In this document: piece after piece, positions 7,985-17,062 of the stretch
Position numbering within the stretch: the stretch's first letter is position 1
How the letters are laid out: each line of letters starts with the position of its first letter
DNA from: JBLHKE01 sp047619485
Lineage (GTDB): Bacteria; Verrucomicrobiota; Verrucomicrobiia; Verrucomicrobiales; DEV007
Direction of reading: 5' to 3'
Length of the DNA stretch: 17,170 nucleotides
NCBI GenBank assembly: GCA_047619485.1
Contig: JBLHKE010000067.1
Location: forward strand, 1 to 17,170
Made by a program: the position numbers and the translations under genes
The notes under the pieces: model-generated
What the model saw: only the letters and a program-made list of their open reading frames with translations
Database searches by the model: none
What the model was told of the DNA's origin: nothing

Positions 7985-9061
7985 TTAGCGGGAGAAGATC
8001 GGGAGCATGTCGTTGGGCATTTGCAGGATGATGGTAGCCATCGCGGTGGCGAACTCCCCACCGTAGCTCGAGCTCCATGATCCGTTTTTGGTCTGCTTCT
8101 TGAGGAGCGTGTCGCGGATGTATGGATACCACTCGTTCCACCACTTCCCGCCAGCATGCCACATCGCTTGCACCGCGTAGTAGTGACCGTAGAAATAGTA
8201 ATGGTTGCCGAGCCCGTTGCGGTTGCGCTTGAGATACTCCAGGCCGCGCTCGATCTCCTCGCCCTCGTAGATTCCGGCGCTAAAGAGCGAAACTAAACCA
8301 GCCCCAGTGAGCGGGAAGGTCGAATGACCACCGTTGAGCGTGTAGCGGAAACTACCGTCGCCTGCCTGGCTCTTCTTAACGTATTCGATCGTCTTGTCGC
8401 GCACCTTGTCCGGCACGTTCAGGCCAGCATCACGTGCCGCACGCAAAGCCATCACCTGGCAGACGGTGACGGAAAGATCCGCGTCAGATTTGACCGGGCG
8501 GTAGCGCCAGCCGCCTTGGTCATTCTGCGCAGCGATGGTGCAGTTAACCGCTAGCTTGAGCTTTTCCCCGAGTTCGCGTTTGCCCGACATGCCGTAGGCC
8601 TGCGAGAGGCACAGCATGGCAAATCCATGGCCATACATGTTGCCAATCCCGTTAACCCCGCGGGCGATGTAGCCTGATTTCTGCGTTTGGCGCGCTAGGA
8701 AATCTGCTGCATCGGCGACATTTTTCCCATAGGTGCCGATACCAGGCGTGCTGCCGGCCGACATGAATGCGAGCCCTCCGAGACCAGCGATCCCGACCGA
8801 TCCAGGGTAGCCGCCGGTGCCAAAAGCCCCGCGGTTGTTGCCGAGGGTCACCTGCCGTCCGGCGAGGTAGCGCAGACCGCGATCGATGCATTTCTTGGTC
8901 TCTGGGGTGAGCAGTTCATCGGCGGTCTTCTCCTTCTCAGCCTTGTCGCCATCCGCTGCGACCGCGCTGCTCACGCCGATGAGTGGCAGGGCACCGAGTA
9001 AGCTGCCCCTACGCAAGAATTGTCGTCGGGTGGTGGAGCTGTGTGGGATCTCGTTTTTCAT
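7985..9061 (-). CDS. Tat-exported squalene-cyclase/prenyltransferase-fold protein
   Basis: 358-aa protein. The N-terminus is a textbook twin-arginine signal: TTRRQFLRRGSLLGALPLIG then VSSAVAADG, with cleavage near residue 36. The mature part is a set of alpha/alpha-toroid repeats with QW-like motifs (QNDQGGWRYR, QAGDGSFRY, QTKNGSWSSSYGGE) typical of the prenyltransferase and squalene oxidase repeat family. The position where squalene-hopene cyclases carry a DXDD acid motif instead reads SDADLSVTVCQVMALRAA, so cyclase activity is doubtful. At about 320 mature residues it is roughly half the length of a true hopene cyclase, which also argues for a binding or scaffold role. Tat export implies folding, perhaps cofactor loading, before export. 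It starts 21 nt after the PQQ-like gene and is followed after 12 nt by the VWA gene. Fold is confident, function unknown. Confidence 0.88.
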   Translation of the reverse strand: MKNEIPHSSTTRRQFLRRGSLLGALPLIGVSSAVAADGDKAEKEKTADELLTPETKKCIDRGLRYLAGRQVTLGNNRGAFGTGGYPGSVGIAGLGGLAFMSAGSTPGIGTYGKNVADAADFLARQTQKSGYIARGVNGIGNMYGHGFAMLCLSQAYGMSGKRELGEKLKLAVNCTIAAQNDQGGWRYRPVKSDADLSVTVCQVMALRAARDAGLNVPDKVRDKTIEYVKKSQAGDGSFRYTLNGGHSTFPLTGAGLVSLFSAGIYEGEEIERGLEYLKRNRNGLGNHYYFYGHYYAVQAMWHAGGKWWNEWYPYIRDTLLKKQTKNGSWSSSYGGEFATAMATIILQMPNDMLPIFSR

Positions 9062-9082
9062 CGTCTCGATAGGGTTATAGGA

Positions 9083-12025
9083 TCACTCAGTCTCTGCGAG
9101 GCCAATACGAATCCCGAAAGCTTCGAGGATCGGCAGCGCATCCGCCCGACGATGCATCTCAACCATTTTGACTAATACCTCGTCGGCCGCGTCTTCGCCG
9201 ACGGTGATCACGTTGGCGATCGACTTGCTGAGCGTTTTCGAGCTGACCGCCTCCAGCTCGCCGAAACTTTTCTCGAGCCCGGCGCGCATCTCCTCTTCTG
9301 GTGCCCCCAGCGCCACCATCCGTTGGGCGATCGCCTCCAATTGTTTGCCAACAGTGTCGAAGGCCTTACCTGCCTCAGTAGCACTCGCAGCATCCGTGAC
9401 GGAGGCGAGTTGGCTATAGACTGATACCAGCAGGCCACGCGCCTCGGCGGCCAGTTTCTCGTAGTCGGATTCTTGCTTCGCCTGCATCTCTGCCTGATCC
9501 GCTTGCGGCGTGACGACCGTCTCACCTTCCTTGCGCGACCGCAACGCATGCACTTGGCGGAAGCCAGCGGAAAACAGATTCTCACCATCGGTGTAGAGGT
9601 TCCCGAGCGGTGGAGCACCCTCCGCCATCTCGACTGGAATCGTTTCAATGATCGAGCCGTCGAGGGTGGAGATGTGGAGGATCGAGCGCTGCAGCGGAAT
9701 GAAAATCCCACTGGTGGTCAACATCCCGCGGGCAAAAGACGGTTCGTCGAGTGGTCTTTCCCAGAGGAAGCGTCCGCCCTCGAGGCGATAGCCGCGCACC
9801 ACTCCAGGGCCGGCAACGCACACCACGCCTTCAAATACCCCGAGCACGTATTCGCTCGAGGGTTCGTTCTCGATCGGGGTGCGGGCGGTGTCCCAAACGA
9901 CTCTGCCGGTGCGGCGATCGAGACCCGCCATGAAATTGAAATCGGAAGCGGCGAACACGATGGTGTTGCCCGCTGGGATGATCGTCTCGTCTTTCCACCC
10001 GTCGAGCGAGACGGTCTGGACGCCGTAGAAGCGCATGTTGTTGCGGCTATTCTGATCAACTTTCTGCGGCGAGGTGCGCGGGTAAGCCATCGCCCAGTTG
10101 AGCGAGCCAGAGATCGCATCGACCGAGGCGGCAATGCCAGCACCGGTAGCGACGTAAGCCTCACCTCCATCGATCGCAATCCGCACTGGGGAATTTTGAG
10201 AGGTCTGCCCGGCGGGCTCGTCGGCCAGGAACGAGCGCCACAGCACCTCACCCGTCTCGGGGCTCAAACCGAACAGCCACAGCGAAGTCGCCTCGTAGGC
10301 TGGCACGACCATGAGAGATCCATAGGGCACCGGAGAACCTGCGAAGGCCATCTTGCGCTTAGAGTCGGGCATCATCTCGCTAGGTTTAAGGGTCCAGAGA
10401 ATTTTTCCATTGTTGGCGTGGTAGGCATAGAGCCGGTTCTCCCGGGCGCGCCCGACGTTCGATCCCTGATCCCCACCAAACCGCTGGAAGCGACGCACCA
10501 TCGGTTCATCCGCCTCGAGGCCCGCCTGGTCTAGGTCACCGTCCTCGTAGAAATCGGTCGGCTTTCCCTGCACCACCATGATCTTGTCGCCGACGATCGA
10601 CATCGACTGATTCAGAGTATCATCGAAGCTCATCATCTCGCGCTCGCCCGCGGGTTTTGCCAGTGCGGCGCTCGACGATCGGCCGTAGCTGCGGTAGCGC
10701 GTCGCCGCCGCCGAACCCGGATCCTCAGGGTACTCATTGCGGGCACCAAACCAGACAACCTCTCCGGTCGCTGCGATGCAGCAGACGATTTTTTCGTCAG
10801 TCTTAAAGTAGACCTTGCCGTCGTTCATCAGCATCTGGCTCACTGGTAGCCAACTGTGCTTCTTCCACTTACCCACGATCTCCTCGTCAGTGGCTGGCGC
10901 TTTCGGTTTTGACTGGTTGACGTTTCCACTAAACGGATCGCGCTGGATGATCTTGGCGATGTTGGCATCACTCGGCGCTGAGTTGCTGCGCGCGCCGGCC
11001 TCCTGCTGAGCTTGACGAATCGCATCCCACTCCGGCGTGTCCGGATAGGTCAATTCGTAGGCTTGCTCCCAGTCGCGGATCAGCCCTCCAGAAAATTCTT
11101 TCCGCGGCTCCGGCATCAGCCCTCGTCGCGCCGGTCCGCCTTGCGGCAGTGTCCACGACGCGGCACCTTCGACCACGGCAATGCGCTGGGTCGAAATTCG
11201 TTGGATATCTTTCTCTACCAGACGGATCACAGCGACCGGGACTGGTGGGATCGGCTGGCTCTTAATCTCCGCCAGTATCTCGCGGGCGAGTTTCTCGTCG
11301 CCGACACGCGCGTTCACCGCAGCGAGGCGCAAGTTGATCTCCCCGCTCTTGACCGTGGGATCCGGGTATTCGTTGGCGATCTTCGAGAGCAGTCTGGCCG
11401 CGGGCAAAAATTCGCCGCGGTCGAGCTTGAGACAGGCTAACTCGAAGGCAGCCTCATCGCCCAGCTTGCTAAGGAAAAAACGGCGCACGACCTCGGCGAG
11501 CGCCGACTCCCGGTTTTTCGCATCCGCGGAATTCATGAGCGCACGCGCTTCGCCATCTGCCTTCAGCCGATAGGCCGCCAAGCCCTCGGGTGGCAGCGAT
11601 GCGAGGGTCGATTCGATGTCACCGCTGACCGAACGATATTTCTGGTAGAGGTTGTGCGTGGTCGTCTGCTTCCATTCCTCGCGGGTGAAGACCTGATCAC
11701 CACTCTCGTCGATGACCCGCTGCCACAAGATCGAAGCCAGATCGTAACGTTTCTGCTGCACGAACTGTTCCGCTTGCACGAGGATCTCTTCTGAACCCGA
11801 GTCCGTTTTCATCTCTGCCCCAGCCAACTGCCCAGCCTTGTCGGTCGCGCTGCCAAACGGATCCGCCGCAGCGAGTTGGAGCTGGACTCCACCCTCGACG
11901 ATAATCTGTGCCCCAACCAAGCCGGTGAAGAGCAGCGAGAAAACAACGACGAAACCGTGCACAGCGCACCGCACTCCGCGCCTGCTACGTTCGAGATTGA
12001 GGGATGTGGTTATCATCAGTTTCAT
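9083..12025 (-). CDS. Exported TPR plus PQQ-like beta-propeller protein
   Basis: 980-aa protein. A long N-terminal signal (basic RSRRGVR, then FVVVFSLLFTGLVGAQ) has predicted cleavage near residue 39. Residues about 75-285 form helical TPR-like repeats (EQFVQQKRYDLASILWQRVI; LDRGEFLPAARLLSKIANEY). Residues about 400-830 are a PQQ-like (WD40-like) propeller with about seven blades, each ending in an A-x-TG-x-W-type motif: AATGEVVWFGA, NNGKILWTLK, PETGEVLWRSF, ISGSLNWAMAYP, RRTGRVVWDTA, EGGRFLWERP and LDGSIIETIP. The last 130 residues are helical again. These blades are also found in structural proteins such as BamB, so real PQQ binding is not implied. The start ATG overlaps the BatA-like stop (ATGA), pointing to translational coupling. 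It ends with TGA, so TGA is a normal stop in this operon. A periplasmic scaffold or assembly role is inferred. Confidence 0.88.
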   Translation of the reverse strand: MKLMITTSLNLERSRRGVRCAVHGFVVVFSLLFTGLVGAQIIVEGGVQLQLAAADPFGSATDKAGQLAGAEMKTDSGSEEILVQAEQFVQQKRYDLASILWQRVIDESGDQVFTREEWKQTTTHNLYQKYRSVSGDIESTLASLPPEGLAAYRLKADGEARALMNSADAKNRESALAEVVRRFFLSKLGDEAAFELACLKLDRGEFLPAARLLSKIANEYPDPTVKSGEINLRLAAVNARVGDEKLAREILAEIKSQPIPPVPVAVIRLVEKDIQRISTQRIAVVEGAASWTLPQGGPARRGLMPEPRKEFSGGLIRDWEQAYELTYPDTPEWDAIRQAQQEAGARSNSAPSDANIAKIIQRDPFSGNVNQSKPKAPATDEEIVGKWKKHSWLPVSQMLMNDGKVYFKTDEKIVCCIAATGEVVWFGARNEYPEDPGSAAATRYRSYGRSSSAALAKPAGEREMMSFDDTLNQSMSIVGDKIMVVQGKPTDFYEDGDLDQAGLEADEPMVRRFQRFGGDQGSNVGRARENRLYAYHANNGKILWTLKPSEMMPDSKRKMAFAGSPVPYGSLMVVPAYEATSLWLFGLSPETGEVLWRSFLADEPAGQTSQNSPVRIAIDGGEAYVATGAGIAASVDAISGSLNWAMAYPRTSPQKVDQNSRNNMRFYGVQTVSLDGWKDETIIPAGNTIVFAASDFNFMAGLDRRTGRVVWDTARTPIENEPSSEYVLGVFEGVVCVAGPGVVRGYRLEGGRFLWERPLDEPSFARGMLTTSGIFIPLQRSILHISTLDGSIIETIPVEMAEGAPPLGNLYTDGENLFSAGFRQVHALRSRKEGETVVTPQADQAEMQAKQESDYEKLAAEARGLLVSVYSQLASVTDAASATEAGKAFDTVGKQLEAIAQRMVALGAPEEEMRAGLEKSFGELEAVSSKTLSKSIANVITVGEDAADEVLVKMVEMHRRADALPILEAFGIRIGLAETE

Positions 12026-14280
12026 CTACGTGCCCCCAGCCACCAACCATACATTAATTCGATACAAAGCAAAGCTGCCAACACGTAGAGAACCGGCTTC
12101 CAGAACTCGTTCTTCGCCTCGGAAGGCCTCAGATCTAACACCGGTTGCCCGGCATCGATCAAGCTGATCTTATCCCCGAGATCGAGTGCGAGATTAGCAG
12201 CAGGCACCCGCCGTAGGGCACTCTCTTCAGGATCGGTATTCGCGGCAAACAGAACCGTTCGCTCGGGCTGCGCCTCGCTACTACCCTCGAGCGCCATCCG
12301 GTAGAAGCCCCGTTGTCTGGTGTCGTCGAAGTCGACATTCCACATCGTCGCCGAACTCGCGGCACCAGCCGGTGGACGCGCGGGGACACGTTCGGGGTTG
12401 CCACCTGGCGCGGTCACCGTGACCTCGGGCTTGGCTCTGGTGAGATCGATCTCATGGGCAATCGACTGCCCGACCGCGATCTGACCTGCCTTGGCATTGC
12501 TGCGCGCCATGTAACGAGTCATCTCCTGCGCCGAGATGATGAAACTCGGAGCCTCTTCTGGCCAGTTGTTCCAGTCGGGATCCATCGGCGTTGCCATGAC
12601 CATCACCCGACCGTCGCCGACCTTGGAATCAATCATCGCCGGCGACTTGCCATCCCCCGTGAGAGACAACACCACTGTCGTGCGGCCATCAGCAAGCGCA
12701 GCCGCATTCGGCACGCACTCCCACCAGCGGAAAATCTTCACGCCCTCGAGCAGTTTGGCATTCTCCTCGGCGAAATACTGCATCACCGGGTGATTCGATT
12801 TCTCAATGTTGAAGAACACCCATTGCTCCTCCGTCTCATCGCCACCAATGACATTGAGCTTGGCTGGGAAAACCCCCTCCCCGTCTTTATAGAGGACGGT
12901 GTTGTAGAAGTCCTCGTCGATCTGGTCGCCGAGAGTGAAAATCAGTCCTCCTCCAGCACGCACCCACTCCTCCAAGCTCGCGACCCGCGCCTCGCTGATC
13001 CGGTAGAGGTTCGCGATGAAAATCACCTGGTAGTCGTTCAGTTCGAGCGTTTCGAAATCGTTGTCGTCGACCACCTTGAGCTGCACCCCAGAACTGGTGC
13101 TGCCCTCGGGAGCCAGCGCCCGGCTCATGAAAAAGGTCTCGCCACGGCCGAAGGAACCGTTCGGGTCGCCATCGACGATCAGGGTCTGGATCCCGCGCAC
13201 CGTGCGCGCCGGGAAAAATCGAGTATTGTCCTCCTCGAGCACATCACCAGTCGCCTCGGCCAAGGTCGCTTTGATCGCCACCGGCTCCGGTTCGCCCTCG
13301 CCTTCGATCGCTGGAGCAAACGTGAAAGTGAATGGCACGGCCCCGGTCTGGCCCGGTTCGATGCGGTCGATCGTGCCATCGAGCGGCAACGATTCATCCG
13401 CAGCAAAACGAACTTTCACGTCCAGCGCGGGCTTCGTGCCGCGGTTGCGCACCACGACCTCGAAGTTGGTGGTGACACCAGCAATCAAAGCCTTGTCGAT
13501 CGCAGCGATCTCTTCGATCGCCAAGTTCTCTTCCCCCTCTTTGCCGACGTCGATGACGAAACAACCAGCCGTGGTCTCCGCGATGCGCTTCATCGTTGCA
13601 ACCACACCCGCATCGGCGGTCTCACCTGTACCAGCCCAATCGCGCTCGCGCAGATCGCTCAACAGGTACACCACCCGGTTCACCGACGCATCCCCGTCCG
13701 CGACCTTATTTTCGACGAATGCTAGAGCAGCCTCGAGGTTGCCACCCCCGTCCGACGACTTGAGGTTTTTGATATCGTCGACGATCTCCGTCTCGGTGTT
13801 CTCGTTCAACGGCGTGCTGTCATAGAGCATTTTTCCAGGATCCGAGGTCAGCACCAAGGTAAGAGAATCGTCCGTGCCGGCACCGACCAAGTCGGTCACC
13901 CACTTCTCGAGCGCGACCTTGGATGCCTCCATCGAGGTCTGCCCCCCGGCCTTCGCCTGCATGCTCAGGGAGTCGTCGAGGACGATGATCCGCTCGTAGC
14001 GTGCGTCGTTGAATAACCCAGCTCCAGTCCCGGAGGAGAAAAACGGACGCGCCAGCAGGAATCCGATCAGCCCCATTGCCAGGCAGCGCATCAGCAGGAG
14101 GATGAACTCCTCGAGCTTCACCTTGCGGCGGTTGAGCTTCTGCGCCTCGATCAAAAAATCCATCGCCGCCCAATCGACGCGCTTGAAGCGGCGTTTGTTG
14201 AGCAGGTGGATAATGATCGGCGAGGCGATCGCGATCAAGCCGCCGATGAACAGCGCTGGACTGGTTAGAAAGCTTCCCAT
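12022..14280 (-). CDS. BatA-like VWA membrane protein
   Basis: 752-aa protein. The N-terminus has the BatA/aerotolerance-regulator double-transmembrane signature: a hydrophobic helix (PALFIGGLIAIASPIIIHLL), the cytoplasmic NKRRFKRVDWAAMDFL loop, then a second helix (about 58-78) ending in LLARPF. A VWA domain follows with DDSLS (102-106) as the first MIDAS motif and LLSDLRERDW (about 205-214) as the distal aspartate region. Next come an Ig-like part (DKALIAGVTTNFEVVVRNRG) and a glutamine-amidotransferase-like domain (LEEWVRAGGGLIFTLGDQID) with no elbow cysteine. The C-terminal helix (PVLYVLAALLCIELMYGWWL) re-enters the membrane. In other bacteria such proteins are encoded next to MoxR and DUF58, as here, and are linked to envelope stress tolerance. 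It starts only 3 nt after the DUF58 stop, and a GGGGAGGG stretch about 12 nt upstream may be the ribosome site. Assigned to the BatA-like group, not to batA itself. Confidence 0.88.
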   Translation of the reverse strand: MGSFLTSPALFIGGLIAIASPIIIHLLNKRRFKRVDWAAMDFLIEAQKLNRRKVKLEEFILLLMRCLAMGLIGFLLARPFFSSGTGAGLFNDARYERIIVLDDSLSMQAKAGGQTSMEASKVALEKWVTDLVGAGTDDSLTLVLTSDPGKMLYDSTPLNENTETEIVDDIKNLKSSDGGGNLEAALAFVENKVADGDASVNRVVYLLSDLRERDWAGTGETADAGVVATMKRIAETTAGCFVIDVGKEGEENLAIEEIAAIDKALIAGVTTNFEVVVRNRGTKPALDVKVRFAADESLPLDGTIDRIEPGQTGAVPFTFTFAPAIEGEGEPEPVAIKATLAEATGDVLEEDNTRFFPARTVRGIQTLIVDGDPNGSFGRGETFFMSRALAPEGSTSSGVQLKVVDDNDFETLELNDYQVIFIANLYRISEARVASLEEWVRAGGGLIFTLGDQIDEDFYNTVLYKDGEGVFPAKLNVIGGDETEEQWVFFNIEKSNHPVMQYFAEENAKLLEGVKIFRWWECVPNAAALADGRTTVVLSLTGDGKSPAMIDSKVGDGRVMVMATPMDPDWNNWPEEAPSFIISAQEMTRYMARSNAKAGQIAVGQSIAHEIDLTRAKPEVTVTAPGGNPERVPARPPAGAASSATMWNVDFDDTRQRGFYRMALEGSSEAQPERTVLFAANTDPEESALRRVPAANLALDLGDKISLIDAGQPVLDLRPSEAKNEFWKPVLYVLAALLCIELMYGWWLGARR

Positions 14281-14283
14281 CGT

Positions 14284-15201
14284 TTAGCGAGCCCTCCCCT
14301 TGCGCGTGTGTTTCTTGCGGAATGCGAGGTAACTGGTGAGCGCTGCGTCCAGTGGTTCGCTGGTGTTGATCAATTTGTAGTCGACTCCGAGACCATCGCA
14401 GAGCTTGCGGGTCTTGGCCATGAATTCGTTGACGATCTTCAGGTAAGACTTCCGCAATGCGCGCGGGTCAGCGTGCACCTCGTCGACAGATTCCAGACCG
14501 ATGAAACGCGTGTGGTCCTCGAACGGGAAACTGATTTCGTCATCATCCATCACGTGGAATAAGATCACCTCGTGGCGGCGCAGCCGGAACTGCTGCAGCG
14601 ATTCGCGCAACTGGTCGATGTCGGTAAAGAAATCCGAGATCAGGATCACCATCCCACGCTGGCGGATCTGCTGGGCGAGCTCGAGGAACACGTCGCCGAC
14701 ATCCGTCTTGTCATCCAATTCTGTGTTCTCGAGCACCTCGACCATCTGCTTGAGGTGGTTCGGGCGCGAGCTCGGCGGCAGGTTCATGCGCACCTTGGTA
14801 TCGAAAGTCACCAGGCCGACCGAATCCTGCTGGCGCTGCAGCAACTGGGTCAGGACAGCCGCGATGGTCGCCGCGTAGTCGAACTTACGCCAACCATGCC
14901 CCTTGTAACTCATCGACTTGCTGCAATCGACGATCACCGTCGACTTCAGGTTCGTCTCTTCCTCGTATTCCTTGATGTAGAGCCGGTCGGTCTTCGCCCA
15001 GACATTCCAGTCGATGTGCTTCAGCTCGTCGCCCGGCGAATACTCCCGGTGCCCAGCGAACTCGATCGCGAACCCGTTGTAGGGGCTGCGGTGCGCGCCG
15101 GTGATAAAACCTTCCACGACGTGGCGTGCGCGCACGTCGAGGCGCTTGATCCGTTCGAGAATTTTCGGATCGAGGTAGTTCGGAGTTTCAGTTGCCGCCA
15201 T
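14284..15201 (-). CDS. DUF58 family (VWA-like) protein
   Basis: 305-aa protein if started at the ATG at 15201. A TTG at 15237 would add 12 Pro/Arg-rich residues that are not typical of the family. The family hallmark is clear: HRSPYNGFAIEFAGHREYSP then GDELKHIDWNVWAKTDRLYI and KEYEEETN (about 37-83). A VWA-like core follows with DCSKS (92-96), a Thr region at DKTDVGD (about 164-170) and ISDFFTD (188-194). There is no signal peptide or membrane segment, so this is a cytoplasmic or peripheral protein, unlike membrane-anchored DUF58 members. It follows moxR, the usual pairing, and is expected to be the direct partner of that ATPase. The 72-nt gap to moxR is longer than the other gaps in the first part of the operon. 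Family assignment is firm, biochemical role unknown. Confidence 0.92.
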   Translation of the reverse strand: MAATETPNYLDPKILERIKRLDVRARHVVEGFITGAHRSPYNGFAIEFAGHREYSPGDELKHIDWNVWAKTDRLYIKEYEEETNLKSTVIVDCSKSMSYKGHGWRKFDYAATIAAVLTQLLQRQQDSVGLVTFDTKVRMNLPPSSRPNHLKQMVEVLENTELDDKTDVGDVFLELAQQIRQRGMVILISDFFTDIDQLRESLQQFRLRRHEVILFHVMDDDEISFPFEDHTRFIGLESVDEVHADPRALRKSYLKIVNEFMAKTRKLCDGLGVDYKLINTSEPLDAALTSYLAFRKKHTRKGRAR

Positions 15202-15273
15202 CGATGGGGTTGGGTCTCTGGGTCTGGCAGCTGGCAACCGGTGATTCGGGTGCTCGCTACTTGTTAGAATAAA

Positions 15274-16350
<1,077 letters not shown>

Positions 16351-16411
16351 CGTTCGGGTCTTCCGGGCGGTTTTGGGGTTTTAGTAGTGAAAAACGGTTA
16401 AAAGGTGGCGC

Positions 16412-16441
16412 AGCATACCCGTAAACGGCCTGCTGCACCAA
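16412..16441 (-). promoter_or_regulatory. Candidate sigma70-like promoter for the operon
   Basis: On the minus strand TTGGTG (16441-16436) and TATGCT (16417-16412) are separated by 18 nt. They match TTGACA at three to four positions and TATAAT at four. A start near 16405 would give a leader of about 55 nt before the moxR ATG. This is the best-spaced pair I found in the upstream region, but matches are partial and the consensus of this organism is unknown. Confidence 0.3.
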
Positions 16442-16740
16442 AGTCTTAGCAGGATTCGTCCCATGTAGAGCGATTCTGTTCAATCGAATTGTCTGAAATA
16501 TAAGTCGCTGGAAATTTCGCGCCCGACGAAAAGTTTTTAAATTTTCTTCAGCGATCGATGCAGCGCTGAAATCACATTTCCACCGCCAGAGCTTTAAAAA
16601 GCCGGGCTCCTGGTCGCTATTCGCCGATTTTTGCTCGTTTCGCATCACTCGCGATCGCCTCTGGGCTAAAAATCCCACGCTGCCGACACTGCTGAGCTTC
16701 GAGGTGTTCACGGCGAGCGGTTCAAGGTGTTGAGAACAAG
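16442..16740. other. Upstream region without a supported gene
   Basis: No convincing gene. A minus-strand open frame (16711-16343) crosses this stretch but overlaps the moxR start and has no recognisable domain. An A/T-rich patch at about 16530-16546 (aagtttttaaattttct) lies roughly 90 nt upstream of the candidate promoter; it could be a regulator site or curved DNA, but no operator symmetry is clear. Confidence 0.4.
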
Positions 16741-16750
16741 GGACCTGGGT

Positions 16751-16799
16751 CGTCTCGCCCCGTCACTAAAAAACTCGCAGCGAGACGCCCCAAGCGTCT
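16751..16799. terminator. Overlapping inverted repeats, possible leftward terminator or attenuator-like structure
   Basis: Three complementary pairings share sequence. CGTCTCG (16751-16757) pairs with CGAGACG (16781-16787). CTCGC (16774-16778) pairs with GCGAG (16780-16784). AGACGC (16783-16788) pairs with GCGTCT (16794-16799) across a 5-nt loop. Read on the minus strand, the CTCGC/GCGAG stem is followed by six T (16773-16768), which suits an intrinsic terminator for transcripts entering from the right. The pairings are mutually exclusive. It lies between the mobile-element-like right end and the moxR operon. The stems are short, so the functional call is weak. Confidence 0.35.
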
Positions 16800-16802
16800 T
16801 AA

Positions 16803-17036
16803 TCAAGGGCATCAGCTAGGACTCCATGTTTCACAAAACTTGGTGCTTACCTGTATGCCAAGACAATCATCTACCGCGCCAAACACCACCACGATACCAG
16901 ACCTAACTTCGAGATCTTCAACGCCCCCGACTTCATCGCCGCCGATCTTCTCCACATCCCCCCAAAGGCCAACAATGCCAAGCCGGGAAAACAACGCAAG
17001 GGGACAGTCCCCTTGCGTTGTTTTGGCTTGCGCTAG
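16803..17036 (+). pseudogene. Possible gene remnant reading into the palindrome
   Basis: After a TAA at 16800-16802 this plus frame stays open for 77 codons to TAG at 17034. It has no ATG, and only non-canonical starts would be available near its beginning. The part at about 16851-16970 looks coding: codons such as GCC, ATC, TTC, AAC and GAC dominate and give LYAKTIIYRAKHHHDTRP then NFEIFNAPDFIAADLLHIPP. The end is translated palindrome (KGTVPLRCFGLR). I do not recognise the family. It may be the 3' scrap of a gene cut by the mobile element. A minus-strand frame over the same bases (16994-16812) is an alternative but looks like its shadow. Confidence 0.25.
16979..17030. repeat. Large REP-like palindrome with GGGGACAGTCCCC core
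   Basis: The left arm AAAACAACGCAAGGGGA (16988-17004) and right arm TCCCCTTGCGTTGTTTT (17008-17024) are perfect complements of 17 bp around a CAG loop. Beyond a 3-nt GGG bulge (16985-16987) the outer CAAGCC (16979-16984) pairs with GGCTTG (17025-17030), giving 23 pairs in total. It ends 32 nt before the start of the Y1-like transposase gene. Such palindromes next to a RAYT-type gene are the usual substrate or flank of these elements. It could also fold as a bidirectional terminator, since it has A- and T-rich stem ends. Confidence 0.85.
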
Positions 17037-17050
17037 GGGCTGCCCCCCGC
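17030..17050. repeat. Small second hairpin next to the palindrome
   Basis: GGGG (17036-17039) pairs with CCCC (17043-17046) around a CTG loop, and GCG (17030-17032) can pair with CGC (17048-17050) across a small asymmetric internal loop. It touches the end of the large palindrome and sits 12 nt before the transposase-like ATG, where it could also reduce ribosome access. The stem is short, so this is tentative. Confidence 0.3.
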
Positions 17051-17062
17051 TATGATTACATC

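Noticed and set aside
9473..10534. Plus-strand open frame of 353 codons opposite the propeller gene
   Set aside because: Its composition is shadow-like, and the opposite strand encodes clear propeller blades over the same bases.
12313..13725. Long plus-strand open frame of 470 codons opposite the BatA-like gene
   Set aside because: It is rich in Arg and His, has no domain or signal, and lies wholly opposite a well-supported minus-strand gene. It is a by-product of the GC-rich codon pattern.
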